DNA from: Flavobacteriia bacterium 40-80 | GTDB lineage: Bacteria > Bacteroidota > Bacteroidia > Flavobacteriales_D > Crocinitomicaceae | Length of the DNA stretch: 64,000 nt | Assembly: GCA_001899145.1 (NCBI GenBank) | Contig: MKVF01000021.1 | Location: 372,001-436,000, forward strand | Direction: 5' to 3' | In this document: in pieces, positions 1 to 8,165 of the stretch | Position numbering within the stretch: position 1 is the first letter of the stretch | Layout of the letters: the number at the start of each line of letters is the position of its first letter | Notes under the pieces: generated by a model | What the model saw: only the letters and a program-made list of their open reading frames with translations | Databases searched by the model: none | What the model was told of the DNA's origin: nothing | Made by a program: the position numbers and the translations under genes

Positions 1-126
1 TATAAAATCAACCTTTTCTATTCACTTATGAAGGGATTTAAATTTTTCAGGATCAATCCTGAAAGCTGGGGGAAAATATGCTTGGCCCTGCGCTTATCAA
101 AAAGAGAACATAAGTATTTTAATTAA
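1..126 (+). CDS. C-terminal end of an unidentified protein (partial)
   Basis: The frame is open from base 1 to a TAA at 124-126 and would encode about 41 residues, including the run NPESWGKICLALRLSKREH. It looks like the tail of a real protein: it is basic, and it ends exactly where the convergent metallophosphoesterase gene begins (4-bp tail overlap). I do not recognise the family, and the start lies outside the window. It could also be chance open frame. Confidence 0.3.
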   Translation, partial: YKINLFYSLMKGFKFFRINPESWGKICLALRLSKREHKYFN

Positions 127-1337
127 ACAGTATTCTCCGGAACAAGTGTAATCACCGTTATTTCCGGCCGGATCCCTATTCTTCCCATATATCCGAGGCA
201 ACCCAGTCCTCTGTTGACATAGACCTGCTGCTGCCCTTTTTTGTACAATCCCGCCCATTGCTTATAGATATACTGTGAAGGGCTCCATTTGATATACCCT
301 GGAATTTCGATGCCGAACTGAAAGCCATGTGTGTGTCCTGATAAGGTCAGGCAGATATCTTTATAGCTTTCCGTCACTTCCGTGTCAAAGTGGGAAGGAT
401 CATGTGAAAGCAGGATTTTCACATCTTCTCCGGAAAGACCCTGGTATGCTTCGTTCAGCTTTCCGTATTTCGGAAAGTGCAGATTAGCTCCCCAGTTTTC
501 CACGCCCAGGAAAACAATTTTTTCCCCGTCTTTTTCAACGGGAATATGACGGTTTAATAATAAATTCCATCCTAATTTCCGGTGAACATCCACCATCTCC
601 GCGAGATTTTGCTTTTTGGCCTCTTCCGAAACCCAGGTTTCGTAATCTCCGTAATCGTGGTTTCCTAAAACACTTAATATACCATGAGGAGCGTTTAATT
701 TCTTCAGATCTTCCATATACGGATATACTTCATCCGTTCTGTTATTGACCAGGTCTCCCGTGAAGCAAATGATGTCAGGATGCTGCTCCTGAACAATTTC
801 GATGGCTTTTTGTAATTGGTGATGCGTTTGCAGGCTTCCGGTGTGAATATCGGAAATCTGGACTATTTTAAAGCCTTCAAACGCTTTTGGTAAACCCGGA
901 ATTTTTATTTTCTCTTCCTGCACCCTGAAGTTATAGGCAGTTCTGAATAGTCCCCAGTTTAAAGAAAAGAAAGGGATTGTTGCAGCTCCCAAAGCGAGAT
1001 TACTATTGAACTTCCTTCTGGACAGATCTGTTTCCTGTGATGATTTCCGGATCGTTTGCTTAGAGATACGGATGAATTCCGAGATGACAAATGACAGCGC
1101 GACCGCCAGCTTAGTGAAGATAATGATCGCAAAAATATTAACATACCAGTTTCTGGTGTAATTGGCAAAAACTGCTCGCGTCAGGAAAAATCCGGAATAT
1201 AAAAACGCCACAGAGACCCACCAGTACCATTTGAATTTCTTTTTGTTTTTACTGAGCCGTTTGATAGCGAAGTAGCTGAAAATTTCTGAGAAGAGAACAA
1301 CACTCAGTAAAATTAAAGGAGCAATTAATCGTTGCAT
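123..1337 (-). CDS. Membrane-anchored metallophosphoesterase (YkuE-like)
   Basis: A 404-residue protein of the calcineurin-like metallophosphoesterase superfamily. The N-terminal ~95 residues hold about three hydrophobic segments, followed by a SRRKF segment and another hydrophobic stretch. The catalytic domain starts near residue 155 and shows the metal-binding blocks in order: SDIH (about 162-165), GDLV (about 194), GNHD (about 225-228), SHDP and GHTHG near residue 335. This suggests a two-metal phosphohydrolase held at the membrane with its domain outside the cytoplasm, as in YkuE-type enzymes. The substrate cannot be deduced. It is probably monocistronic; the neighbouring SGNH gene lies 76 bp away on the same strand. 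Confidence 0.88.
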   Translation of the reverse strand: MQRLIAPLILLSVVLFSEIFSYFAIKRLSKNKKKFKWYWWVSVAFLYSGFFLTRAVFANYTRNWYVNIFAIIIFTKLAVALSFVISEFIRISKQTIRKSSQETDLSRRKFNSNLALGAATIPFFSLNWGLFRTAYNFRVQEEKIKIPGLPKAFEGFKIVQISDIHTGSLQTHHQLQKAIEIVQEQHPDIICFTGDLVNNRTDEVYPYMEDLKKLNAPHGILSVLGNHDYGDYETWVSEEAKKQNLAEMVDVHRKLGWNLLLNRHIPVEKDGEKIVFLGVENWGANLHFPKYGKLNEAYQGLSGEDVKILLSHDPSHFDTEVTESYKDICLTLSGHTHGFQFGIEIPGYIKWSPSQYIYKQWAGLYKKGQQQVYVNRGLGCLGYMGRIGIRPEITVITLVPENTV

Positions 1338-1413
1338 AAAAAAGCGTAAACTTTTTCAAATTTACGCTTTCAAAACAGTTTTTAAAAGAAATTCCGTGCG
1401 AATAACAATTTGT

Positions 1414-3039
1414 TTATTGCTTGATGAATTTTACTTTCTGAACAGTATTTCCAACCTGAACGTTTAGAATGTACATTCCGTCCGGAAGTGACCTAATGGA
1501 AATTTCTTTGGAAGGATTGTTCTCTGTCAGCATCAGCTGGCCTGCCACATTATAAATGGAGACAGCTTCGATATTCTGTTCAGCGCTGATGTTAAGAAGA
1601 TCTTTTGCCGGGTTCGGATAAACATCCAATGAAATAGTATTGACAGATGCTGTCGCTAAGATATCACCATATTTAATATTTAATACCGGCTGAAAATCGG
1701 CGTCTGAAGAATTTGCAAACCGGATTATTCCATCTCCCTGTCCCGTGTATCTGATGCGGATCTGCGCTTTTGTCCGGCGGATCTGATCTGTAAAAGAAGC
1801 AGGCAGCTCCAGACGAACCCATTTGCCTGCGGTAGCATTTCCGAATACACACGCATTTCCTGATGCTGAAGCTGCGTTAGAATAGTCTTCACTTTCCAGC
1901 GAAGAAGAATTACCGAATTTCTCATTTGCAATTTCCACTATAAATTCACCTGATGAAAGAAAATTCGTGTTGGTAATCTCTTCGATTTTCAGGAAAAGAC
2001 TTACATTCCCGACAGATGTATCGGCAATATGAGTGTTATCCAAATCAATGATCCCTGCAAATTCATTAATACCATCTTTACCGACTTTTAATTCTGTATA
2101 TGTTGTTCCGTTGCTGCTGACACTTCCGGAATTTACATCTCCGGCAATAGTGTAAGCATCATCCATCAGGTATTTCTGATAGAATTTTTGAAAGTGGTAT
2201 GAGATGAATGCCCTGTAACCGCTGGCGGAAAGATGGAAGCAATCCTTCGTAATTCCGTAATCTCTCATTGTATTTTTCGGAGAAGGATAATCAGTATAAC
2301 CGTAAGGCATCGGAGCGGTAAAAGCGGCGTAAGTTCCACCCGGAGCAACTCCCAGGTTGGAAGTCTGGCCGAATACGTATTGCATCAGGCCCGGAGCATG
2401 AACATAAGTGACTTTCGGATTGGACGAATAATGTTGTGCAACTTTGTCCTGAAACCAGTTCTGAACAGTATTGATCTCGGAAATGGTAGGAAATCCCATT
2501 GCCTGCCATCGGCCGTAAAAAGGATGGGATGTTTGTAAATAAGAAGGTGTGGTTTCTAAAACTTCCTGGAAATTGGTATAAACATAACCGCTCCAGAAGA
2601 TTTGAATATCCGGGCGGATCTGTGAGATGATATCAATAATGGAATCCAATCTTCCGACTACTCCGTCGTATAAGCTGTCGGTCTGTGCCTGTGTATAGTG
2701 AACATCCCAGCTGCCGAGAAAATCGTTTCCGGCGATGCTCAGATGGACTGCTTTTAGGTCCGGCATAGTTGTCAGGCGGTTAGTCATTTCCGTTACCTTT
2801 TCAGGCTTCAGAAAATCGTCAGTTTCCGCACCGTTCTCACTTAAAATAAGATTGGTATAATACTTAACATTGGAATGTCCCCAATCTTTTGCAACATCGT
2901 TAATTGTTCCGTCCACATTCATGAAGAACGCCCAGCTGTCACCGATCAGCAGGATTTTTGTTACGTCTGTTTCGGTACATTGAGCTTTCAGCAGAAAAGA
3001 GGATAAGATAGTAAAGGCAAGGAGTACAATTTTTTTCAT
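1414..3039 (-). CDS. Secreted SGNH/GDSL-like hydrolase with T9SS sorting domain
   Basis: A 541-residue exported protein with an N-terminal signal peptide (residues 1-19, ending LLKAQ). The first ~285 residues resemble the SGNH hydrolase fold: LLIGDSW (block I serine), SIAGNDF (block III Asn) and DCFHLSASGY (block V Asp-His). A beta-rich middle region follows, and the end carries a type IX secretion C-terminal domain (VYPNPAKDLLNIS, then GMYILNVQVGNTVQKVKFI). It is therefore probably an esterase- or lipase-like enzyme delivered to the cell surface by T9SS. The substrate is unknown. Confidence 0.82.
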   Translation of the reverse strand: MKKIVLLAFTILSSFLLKAQCTETDVTKILLIGDSWAFFMNVDGTINDVAKDWGHSNVKYYTNLILSENGAETDDFLKPEKVTEMTNRLTTMPDLKAVHLSIAGNDFLGSWDVHYTQAQTDSLYDGVVGRLDSIIDIISQIRPDIQIFWSGYVYTNFQEVLETTPSYLQTSHPFYGRWQAMGFPTISEINTVQNWFQDKVAQHYSSNPKVTYVHAPGLMQYVFGQTSNLGVAPGGTYAAFTAPMPYGYTDYPSPKNTMRDYGITKDCFHLSASGYRAFISYHFQKFYQKYLMDDAYTIAGDVNSGSVSSNGTTYTELKVGKDGINEFAGIIDLDNTHIADTSVGNVSLFLKIEEITNTNFLSSGEFIVEIANEKFGNSSSLESEDYSNAASASGNACVFGNATAGKWVRLELPASFTDQIRRTKAQIRIRYTGQGDGIIRFANSSDADFQPVLNIKYGDILATASVNTISLDVYPNPAKDLLNISAEQNIEAVSIYNVAGQLMLTENNPSKEISIRSLPDGMYILNVQVGNTVQKVKFIKQ

Positions 3040-3202
3040 AACAGATAATATAGATTTAAAATTCAGGTAAACTTTTTAAAAAAATCTTAATAAAGATAAA
3101 TTTTTCAGCGGAACACGGAATATTTTTTTTCGAAAAAATAAAATGGAGTGCTTCTTTTTTGATTTATTCATTGTACATTTACGACACAAAATTTTCATAA
3201 AA

Positions 3203-4414
3203 ATGAATTTACACGAATATCAGGGAAAATCCATTTTAAACAGCTTTGGTGTGGCGACACAACGAGGAATAGTTGTAGATAAAGCAGAAGATGCGGTTGC
3301 TGCTGCTAAAAAATTAACCGAAGAAACCGGTACCGGCTGGTACGTGGTGAAAGCTCAGATTCACGCTGGAGGACGTGGGAAAGGACAAGTGGAGGAGACA
3401 GGCTCTAACGGAGTGGTTTTAGCGAAGGGAATTGATCATGTAGAAGAGAAAGTAAAAGGAATCCTTGGTGGTCACCTGGTTACTGCACAGACAAACGGGA
3501 AAGGAAAAAAAGTAAATAAAGTTCTGATCGCGGAGGATGTGTATTACCCGGGAGCATCTCAGCCGTCAGAGTTTTATATGTCTGTATTGCTGGATCGTGA
3601 AAAAGGCAGAAATATCATTATGTATTCAACCGAAGGAGGTATGGATATCGAGCATGTGGCGGAAACAACACCACATTTGATCTTTAAGGAAGAAATCGAT
3701 CCGAGAGTTGGTCTTCAGGCTTTCCAGTCAAGAAAAATCGCTTTCAATCTTGGTTTGTCAGGAGAAGCTTTCAAGCAAATGACAAAGTTCGTTACAGCGC
3801 TTTATGCAGCGTATGAAGGTTGTGACGCTTCCATGTTTGAGATTAACCCGGTATTGAAAACTTCAGATGATAAGATCATCGCTGTTGATGCGAAAGTAAC
3901 ATTGGATGACAACGCATTATTCAGGCATAAAGACTACGCTGAAATGCGTGATAAAACAGAAGAAGATCCGATGGATGTGGAAGCGAGCGAAGCTGGCCTG
4001 AACTATGTCAAGCTGGACGGAAACGTTGCTTGTATGGTGAACGGAGCAGGATTGGCGATGGCGACCATGGACATTATTAAATTATCAGGCGGTAATCCTG
4101 CGAACTTTCTGGACGTAGGAGGAACTGCAGATGCTGAGCGTGTACAGAAAGCTTTCGGGCTCATTTTGAAAGACCCGAACGTTAAAGCGATCCTGATTAA
4201 CATTTTTGGTGGTATCGTAAGATGTGACCGTGTTGCTCAGGGTGTAGTTGATGCATACAAAGCAATGGGAAATATTCCTGTTCCGATCATCGTTCGCCTT
4301 CAGGGTACAAACGCGGAAGAAGCTAAGAAATTAATTGATGAGTCAGGATTGAACGTTCACTCGGCTGTTTTACTGCAGGAAGCTGCTGATAAAGTAAAAG
4401 AAGTGTTAGCGTAA
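3203..4414 (+). CDS. sucC: Succinate--CoA ligase (ADP-forming) subunit beta
   Basis: A 403-residue protein that begins MNLHEYQGK, the usual start of SucC, so the ATG at 3203 is preferred over one 60 bp upstream. It has the ATP-grasp domain (KAQIHAGGRGKG near residue 45-56; FEINPV) and the C-terminal ligase domain with NIFGGIVRCD. With SucD it converts succinyl-CoA, phosphate and nucleoside diphosphate to succinate, CoA and NTP in the citric acid cycle. sucD is not adjacent, which is common in Bacteroidota. The length is normal for the family and a terminator-like hairpin follows. Confidence 0.96.
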   Translation: MNLHEYQGKSILNSFGVATQRGIVVDKAEDAVAAAKKLTEETGTGWYVVKAQIHAGGRGKGQVEETGSNGVVLAKGIDHVEEKVKGILGGHLVTAQTNGKGKKVNKVLIAEDVYYPGASQPSEFYMSVLLDREKGRNIIMYSTEGGMDIEHVAETTPHLIFKEEIDPRVGLQAFQSRKIAFNLGLSGEAFKQMTKFVTALYAAYEGCDASMFEINPVLKTSDDKIIAVDAKVTLDDNALFRHKDYAEMRDKTEEDPMDVEASEAGLNYVKLDGNVACMVNGAGLAMATMDIIKLSGGNPANFLDVGGTADAERVQKAFGLILKDPNVKAILINIFGGIVRCDRVAQGVVDAYKAMGNIPVPIIVRLQGTNAEEAKKLIDESGLNVHSAVLLQEAADKVKEVLA

Positions 4415-4446
4415 TTATCGGACATTATAAATTATTTTAATTTTGC

Positions 4447-4477
4447 AGAGCTGTTTCACTGGAAGCAGCTCTTTTTT
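4447..4477 (+). terminator. Rho-independent terminator after sucC
   Basis: AGAGCTG (4447-4453) pairs with CAGCTCT (4466-4472), followed by a T run. It lies 30 bp after the sucC stop and before the next gene. Confidence 0.7.
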
Positions 4478-4496
4478 AATTTTTAAAAGCTAAGTT

Positions 4497-5297
4497 TTGA
4501 ACACATTTTTTAATAGAAACCAGATCATTTATAAAACTGCAGAACAAATTGAGATCATGCGTGAAGCTGCCCAGATTGTGAGTAAGACGCTGGGAATGCT
4601 CGCAAAGGAGATCAAGCCCGGAGCAGATATGCTTAAGCTGGATGCGCTGGCGGAGGAATTCATCAGAGATCATAAGGCACTTCCCGGATTTAAAGGAATG
4701 TATGATTTTCCGAATACCTTATGCGTTTCTGTTAATGAAGAAGTTGTTCATGGTTATCCCAAAGGAAAAATATTAAAGGACGGAGATATTGTTTCCGTGG
4801 ATTGCGGTTCCGTTTATGAAGGTTACTACGGAGATCAGGCTTATACTTTTGAGGTAGGCGAGGTGTCTCCTGAGGTGCAACGCCTTTTGCAGGTGACAAA
4901 AGAATGCCTGAATCTGGGAATAGAGCAGGTCAAAGCGGGAAACAGGCTGGGAGATGTTGGTTTTGCTATTCAGAACCATGCGGAATCAAACGGCTACGGA
5001 GTAGTGAAAGAGTTGGTGGGACATGGTTTAGGAAAAAAAATGCACGAGGAACCGCAGGTTCCTAACTACGGCAGAAGAGGCACCGGTAAAAAAATACAGG
5101 AAGGTTTGGTCATTGCTATTGAACCGATGATTAATATGGGAACAGAGAGAGTAGTTACAGCGAAAGACGGCTGGACGATTTTAACAGCGGACAACAAACC
5201 AAGCGCGCATTTTGAGCACGATGTAGCCGTTGTAAACGGAAAAGCAGAGGTTTTATCGACGTTTGCTTATATCGACGAAGCTTTAAAGTCAAAATAG
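4497..5297 (+). CDS. map: Methionine aminopeptidase, type I
   Basis: About 266 residues of type I MetAP, the cytosolic enzyme that removes the initiator methionine. The metal ligands and signature blocks are visible: VSVDCGSVYEGYYGDQAYTF (two Asp), GHGLGKKMHEEPQVPNYG (His), AIEPM (Glu) and FEHDVAVV (Glu). The start is uncertain. No ATG lies in front of the conserved IIYKTAEQIE segment; the first ATG (4557) would remove it, so a TTG at 4497 or another non-ATG codon nearer IIYKT is likely. The next gene starts 4 bp after the stop, suggesting translational coupling. Confidence 0.93.
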   Translation: MNTFFNRNQIIYKTAEQIEIMREAAQIVSKTLGMLAKEIKPGADMLKLDALAEEFIRDHKALPGFKGMYDFPNTLCVSVNEEVVHGYPKGKILKDGDIVSVDCGSVYEGYYGDQAYTFEVGEVSPEVQRLLQVTKECLNLGIEQVKAGNRLGDVGFAIQNHAESNGYGVVKELVGHGLGKKMHEEPQVPNYGRRGTGKKIQEGLVIAIEPMINMGTERVVTAKDGWTILTADNKPSAHFEHDVAVVNGKAEVLSTFAYIDEALKSK

Positions 5298-5301
5298 CTG
5301 T

Positions 5302-5844
5302 ATGGACAAAGAATTGAAAATTCTTTTCTCAGCAATTTTAACGATGATATTTTACGGAGCATTTCTTGTAGCGCAAGGAGCTCCATTTTTTATATTCCCA
5401 CTGAATGTAATTGCCAATGCGCTGATGACGGCTGCCATTGTTTTTTCAATGAAAAAATTCGACTGGAGAAACATACTGATACTTATTTCGGCATTTTTAC
5501 TGCTGTTGCAAGATCCGATGTTCTTGAGCTTTTTCACCTCTACTTTAAATACTGAACAGGAAGGATTTCGTTTTTTTTCTGCGATAATTATTATTACGGT
5601 GAATTTATTCTGCCATCTGTCCTTATTGGAAAATTCCCGGTTCAGGATAGCAGTGGTCTTTTTCTCCCTGGTTTTGTCACTGATCTGCTTTTCGGTTTTC
5701 GGGCTTTACGGTATTTTTCTGTCCACGGTGATAGGAATGATACTGACCGTGACAAGCAAAACACGGGAAGTGGAATTTCTCAAAGTCTATTGGATGTTCT
5801 TTATTTTCATGATATTAAATCAGGTGGTGACTTTGAATTTATAA
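5302..5844 (+). CDS. Small multi-spanning membrane protein, unknown function
   Basis: A 180-residue, very hydrophobic protein with about five predicted membrane helices and few charged residues outside short loops. I recognise no family. It starts 4 bp downstream of the methionine aminopeptidase stop, so the two are probably co-transcribed. Nothing in the sequence points to a substrate. Confidence 0.65.
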   Translation: MDKELKILFSAILTMIFYGAFLVAQGAPFFIFPLNVIANALMTAAIVFSMKKFDWRNILILISAFLLLLQDPMFLSFFTSTLNTEQEGFRFFSAIIIITVNLFCHLSLLENSRFRIAVVFFSLVLSLICFSVFGLYGIFLSTVIGMILTVTSKTREVEFLKVYWMFFIFMILNQVVTLNL

Positions 5845-5893
5845 GATGAAATAAAAAATAACGTATAAAGTTCAGAGAATATAAAAAAATTAT

Positions 5894-5901
5894 TACTTTT
5901 G
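5894..5901 (+). promoter_or_regulatory. Bacteroidota -7 box (TACTTTTG) for tRNA-Ser
   Basis: A perfect match to TAnnTTTG, 20 bp before the mature tRNA-Ser. No good TTG upstream box is present at the usual distance (TTC at 5871). Confidence 0.55.
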
Positions 5902-5921
5902 CGCCACGTCCTTTGGAAAGA

Positions 5922-6008
5922 GGTGGGATGGGTGAGAGGCTGAAACCAGCAGTTTGCTAAACTGCCGTACGGGTAACTGTACCGCGGGTTCGAATCCCGC
6001 TCCCACCG
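5922..6008 (+). tRNA. tRNA-Ser (GCT)
   Basis: An 87-nt class II tRNA. The acceptor arm GGTGGGA pairs with TCCCACC, the anticodon loop TTGCTAA carries GCT, there is a long variable arm, and the T arm contains GGTTCGAATCC. CCA is not encoded. Confidence 0.95.
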
Positions 6009-6030
6009 CGAAAAAAAATGTGGTTTTCAC

Positions 6031-6060
6031 TTGCAGATTTAAAATTAACGTTTATCTTTG
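6031..6060 (+). promoter_or_regulatory. Promoter of tRNA-Pro: TTG-N19-TATCTTTG
   Basis: TTG at 6031-6033 and TATCTTTG at 6053-6060 are separated by exactly 19 bp, a perfect fit to the Bacteroidota primary sigma consensus. It sits 15 bp before the tRNA-Pro. Confidence 0.75.
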
Positions 6061-6075
6061 CAGTCCGGAAAACAA

Positions 6076-6150
6076 CGGGGTGTAGCGTAGCCCGGTCATC
6101 GCGCCTGGTTTGGGACCAGGAGGTCGCAGGTTCGAATCCTGCCACCCCGA
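6076..6150 (+). tRNA. tRNA-Pro (TGG)
   Basis: A 75-nt tRNA. The acceptor CGGGGTG pairs with CACCCCG, the anticodon arm CCTGG-TTTGGGA-CCAGG carries TGG, and the T arm is GCAGGTTCGAATCCTGC. Confidence 0.95.
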
Positions 6151-6186
6151 CAACAAGGATGAGCAATCATCCTTTTTTAATTTAAG

Positions 6187-6260
6187 GCTCCGTAGCTCAG
6201 CCAAATAGAGCATTCCGATATCTTGTCGGAAAGGTCTTTGGTTCAGACGATCGGATGCCG
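6187..6260 (+). pseudogene. Decayed tRNA-like sequence (possibly former tRNA-Arg)
   Basis: The segment begins GGCTCCGTAGCTCAGC, nearly the same D-arm region as the intact tRNA-Arg 84 bp downstream. It has an anticodon-like stem TCCGA/TCGGA around TATCTTG. The T arm is broken: GGTTCAGAC lacks its pairing partner and the GTTCGAATCC core is lost. The acceptor end CGGATGCC pairs with the 5' end only through a bulge. It is probably a degenerate tRNA copy rather than a working gene. Confidence 0.5.
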
Positions 6261-6270
6261 GATAAGGTTT

Positions 6271-6344
6271 GGTCCCGTAGCTCAGCTGGATAGAGCAACT
6301 GCCTTCTAAGCAGTAGGTCTCTGGTTCGAATCCAGACGGGATCA
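6271..6344 (+). tRNA. tRNA-Arg (TCT), integration target
   Basis: A 74-nt tRNA. The acceptor GGTCCCG pairs with CGGGATC (one G-T), the anticodon arm ACTGC-CTTCTAA-GCAGT carries TCT, and the T arm is CTGGTTCGAATCCAG. Its 3' end is the left attachment site of the tandem elements: the CGGGATCAC ending recurs at 31644 and 56928. Confidence 0.95.
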
Positions 6345-6345
6345 C
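6325..6345 (+). other. attL of element 1 in the tRNA-Arg 3' end
   Basis: The tRNA 3' part GAATCCAGACGGGATCAC recurs in altered form at 31635-31652 (CAATCCCAGCGGGATCAC) and 56919-56936 (CAATCCCTGCGGGATCAC). CGGGATCAC and AATCC are shared by all three. The exact crossover cannot be placed from one sequence. Confidence 0.6.
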
Positions 6346-6347
6346 AA

Positions 6348-6375
6348 GGGGAAGCAGTAGCTTCCCTCTTTTTTT
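6348..6375 (+). terminator. Terminator after tRNA-Arg
   Basis: GGGAAGC (6349-6355) pairs with GCTTCCC (6360-6366), followed by a T run. A different strong hairpin follows each of the other two att copies (31654, 56942). Confidence 0.8.
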
Positions 6376-6378
6376 GTC

Positions 6379-6411
6379 AAAACCCTGTAAATCCTATGAT
6401 TACAGGGTTTT
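6379..6411 (+). terminator. Second hairpin at the left end of element 1
   Basis: AAAACCCTGTAA (6379-6390) and TTACAGGGTTTT (6400-6411) form a perfect 12-bp stem. It probably blocks read-through from the tRNA into the element, or from the element outwards. Confidence 0.6.
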
Positions 6412-6456
6412 CTTATTTACGGTAAAATCCATCAGAACACAACAAAAAACATATTT

Positions 6457-6593
6457 CAGGTGACCTATTCGGTTACCTGTTTTATATTCGTTTTCAGAGG
6501 TAACCGAATTAGACGAAAATCATTGATTTTATTGAGTTTCAAAACAAGATAGCTACAAGAAATGAACTAGTAATCGGTTACCTCTGGGTTACC
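6457..6593 (+). repeat. GGTTACC repeats, candidate integrase/Xis arm sites
   Basis: CAGGTGACC (6457-6465) and GGTTACCTG (6471-6479) form an imperfect palindrome with a 5-bp spacer. AGAGGTAACCGA (6497-6508) and TCGGTTACCTCT (6574-6585) are exact inverted copies, and GGGTTACC follows at 6586-6593. The cluster sits between the att site and the integrase start, where arm-type or autoregulatory sites are expected. A related palindrome occurs at the right end (31559-31576). Confidence 0.55.
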
Positions 6594-6608
6594 AAAAAAC
6601 GAAAAGAG

Positions 6609-7871
6609 ATGAAACTCAATTACACGTACAGCAGAATCCTTTGGATTAAAAAAAGTAAAATCCGAAGCAATGGCGAAGCTCCCATTTACCTGCGCATCAC
6701 AATTGACGGAAAACGCACTGAAATTGCAACAAAGAAATGGATTGCCGTTAATAAGTGGAATCCATCCACACAAACAATTCGGGGAAACACAGATGAAGTG
6801 CGAACAACAAACACATTACTTCAAAATCTGTTAAGCAAAGTAGACCGTATTCATTTTGATTTATCATTACAGGATCTTGTACCAACTCCTGAAGAAATCA
6901 AAAAACAATTATTTGGTGTAGAAGATAAGCCGGATTATAAAACCATCCTCGAAGCTTTCGACTACCACAACCTAAAACTATCCGAGCAAGTCAAAATCGG
7001 TAAGGTCGTTTCAAAGACTTACGCACGCTACATCATTACCAAAAACAAAGTAGAAGCATTCATGCAGCACCAGTACAAAAAAGACAATATGCCTTTACCT
7101 GAAATGCGTTTACGATTTGTAACAGAGTTCGAACATTACCTGCTGACCATTGACAAGCTTCAATCCAACACCGCACACAAATACATCAAAAACCTCAAAA
7201 AGATCATGAACATGGCAGTTGGTTTGGACTGGATTCCAAGTAATCCTTTTAACCAGTTCAAATGTTCCTACTCCAATCCAGAACGAGAAATTTTAAACCA
7301 GGACGAAATCAATATTCTATTAAATAAAAAACTCCACGCTCCACGCCTGGAAGAAGTCCGCGACGTATTCATCTTTTGTTGCTACACAGGTTTTGCCTAT
7401 TCCGATGTATATGAATTCAGACAAAATGCAGTTATGAAAGGTTTGGACGGTAATTTGTGGTTATCCACATTACGCCAAAAAACAGGAACAAAAGAAAGCG
7501 TTCCTTTGCTTCCAGTAGCCTTACAGATTATTGAAAAATACCGTAACAACGAGTATTGCACCAAATACGATAAATTACTGCCAGTAAACAGCAATCAGCG
7601 TTACAATGCTTACCTGAAAGAAATAGCCGACATCTGTGGAATCAATAAAAAACTGACTTCTCACATTGCACGTCATACATTCGCAACAACCATCACACTT
7701 GCAAACGGAGTTCCGATTGAAACAGTCAGTGCCATGCTTGGGCACAACAGCATTCGCACCACACAGATTTATGCAAAAGTCGTAGAGCAGAAAGTAAGCG
7801 ATGATATGCAGCTGCTCAGACAAAAATTATTTGCTCAATCAAACCAATCATTAACCGCTAAAATCAGCTAA
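6609..7871 (+). CDS. IntDOT-like tyrosine recombinase of element 1
   Basis: A 420-residue site-specific integrase for insertion and excision at tRNA-Arg. Residues ~1-105 are an arm-site DNA-binding domain, ~111-215 a SAM-like core-binding domain, and the rest the catalytic domain. Visible catalytic features are LRQKTGTKESVPLL (Lys), SHIARHTFATT (HxxR), LGHNSIRTT (His) and QIYAKV (Tyr nucleophile). The usual first Arg (TGLR) is replaced: the segment reads CCYTGFAYSDVYEF, as in the CTnDOT integrase group. The last ~310 residues are about 95% identical to the element 2 integrase, whereas the N-terminal domain is not. The SymE-like gene starts 2 bp after the stop. Confidence 0.93.
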   Translation: MKLNYTYSRILWIKKSKIRSNGEAPIYLRITIDGKRTEIATKKWIAVNKWNPSTQTIRGNTDEVRTTNTLLQNLLSKVDRIHFDLSLQDLVPTPEEIKKQLFGVEDKPDYKTILEAFDYHNLKLSEQVKIGKVVSKTYARYIITKNKVEAFMQHQYKKDNMPLPEMRLRFVTEFEHYLLTIDKLQSNTAHKYIKNLKKIMNMAVGLDWIPSNPFNQFKCSYSNPEREILNQDEINILLNKKLHAPRLEEVRDVFIFCCYTGFAYSDVYEFRQNAVMKGLDGNLWLSTLRQKTGTKESVPLLPVALQIIEKYRNNEYCTKYDKLLPVNSNQRYNAYLKEIADICGINKKLTSHIARHTFATTITLANGVPIETVSAMLGHNSIRTTQIYAKVVEQKVSDDMQLLRQKLFAQSNQSLTAKIS

Positions 7872-7873
7872 AC

Positions 7874-8053
7874 ATGAAAAAGACAAGAAAACTGAAAATA
7901 CAACCAAAACTGGTAAGTCGGGTTTGTTATCACGTTGTAGTTCCTGAAATCTTACTCAAAGGAAAATGGCTCGAAGAAGCAGGATTTAAACCCGGTCAGA
8001 ATGTTCAGATTGAACAGCGAAAAAATAAATTAGTCATCACTTTGACAGATTGA
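7874..8053 (+). CDS. SymE-like small protein downstream of integrase
   Basis: 59 residues, beginning MKKTRKLKIQPKLVSR and containing LLKGKWLEEAGFKPGQNVQIE, the hallmark of the SymE/AbrB-like fold (I-L-x-G-x-W-L-x-x-A-G-F). SymE in Escherichia coli is a nucleic-acid-binding toxin-like protein. Here the gene starts 2 bp after the integrase stop, and an equivalent gene sits in the same place in element 2, so a role tied to the integrase (DNA-binding or regulatory) is as likely as a toxin role. A terminator follows at 8073-8102. It is too short for routine gene calling but conserved between the two elements. Confidence 0.72.
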   Translation: MKKTRKLKIQPKLVSRVCYHVVVPEILLKGKWLEEAGFKPGQNVQIEQRKNKLVITLTD

Positions 8054-8072
8054 AATTCGTATTCTGATCATC

Positions 8073-8102
8073 AAACGCCTGGCATAACTACTAGGCGTTT
8101 TT
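8073..8102 (+). terminator. Terminator after integrase-SymE operon
   Basis: AAACGCCT (8073-8080) pairs with AGGCGTTT (8093-8100) and is followed by T residues. Confidence 0.75.
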
Positions 8103-8165
8103 ATATCTATCTGAACAAGTTAGCCATAATAAACGTAAAGTTTGAGAATTTAAAACCTAAACGTT

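Noticed and set aside
4438-4445. TAATTTTG box as promoter of the methionine aminopeptidase gene
   Set aside because: It matches TAnnTTTG, but the sucC terminator hairpin starts 2 bp later, so a transcript from here would end at once. Probably chance in AT-rich DNA.
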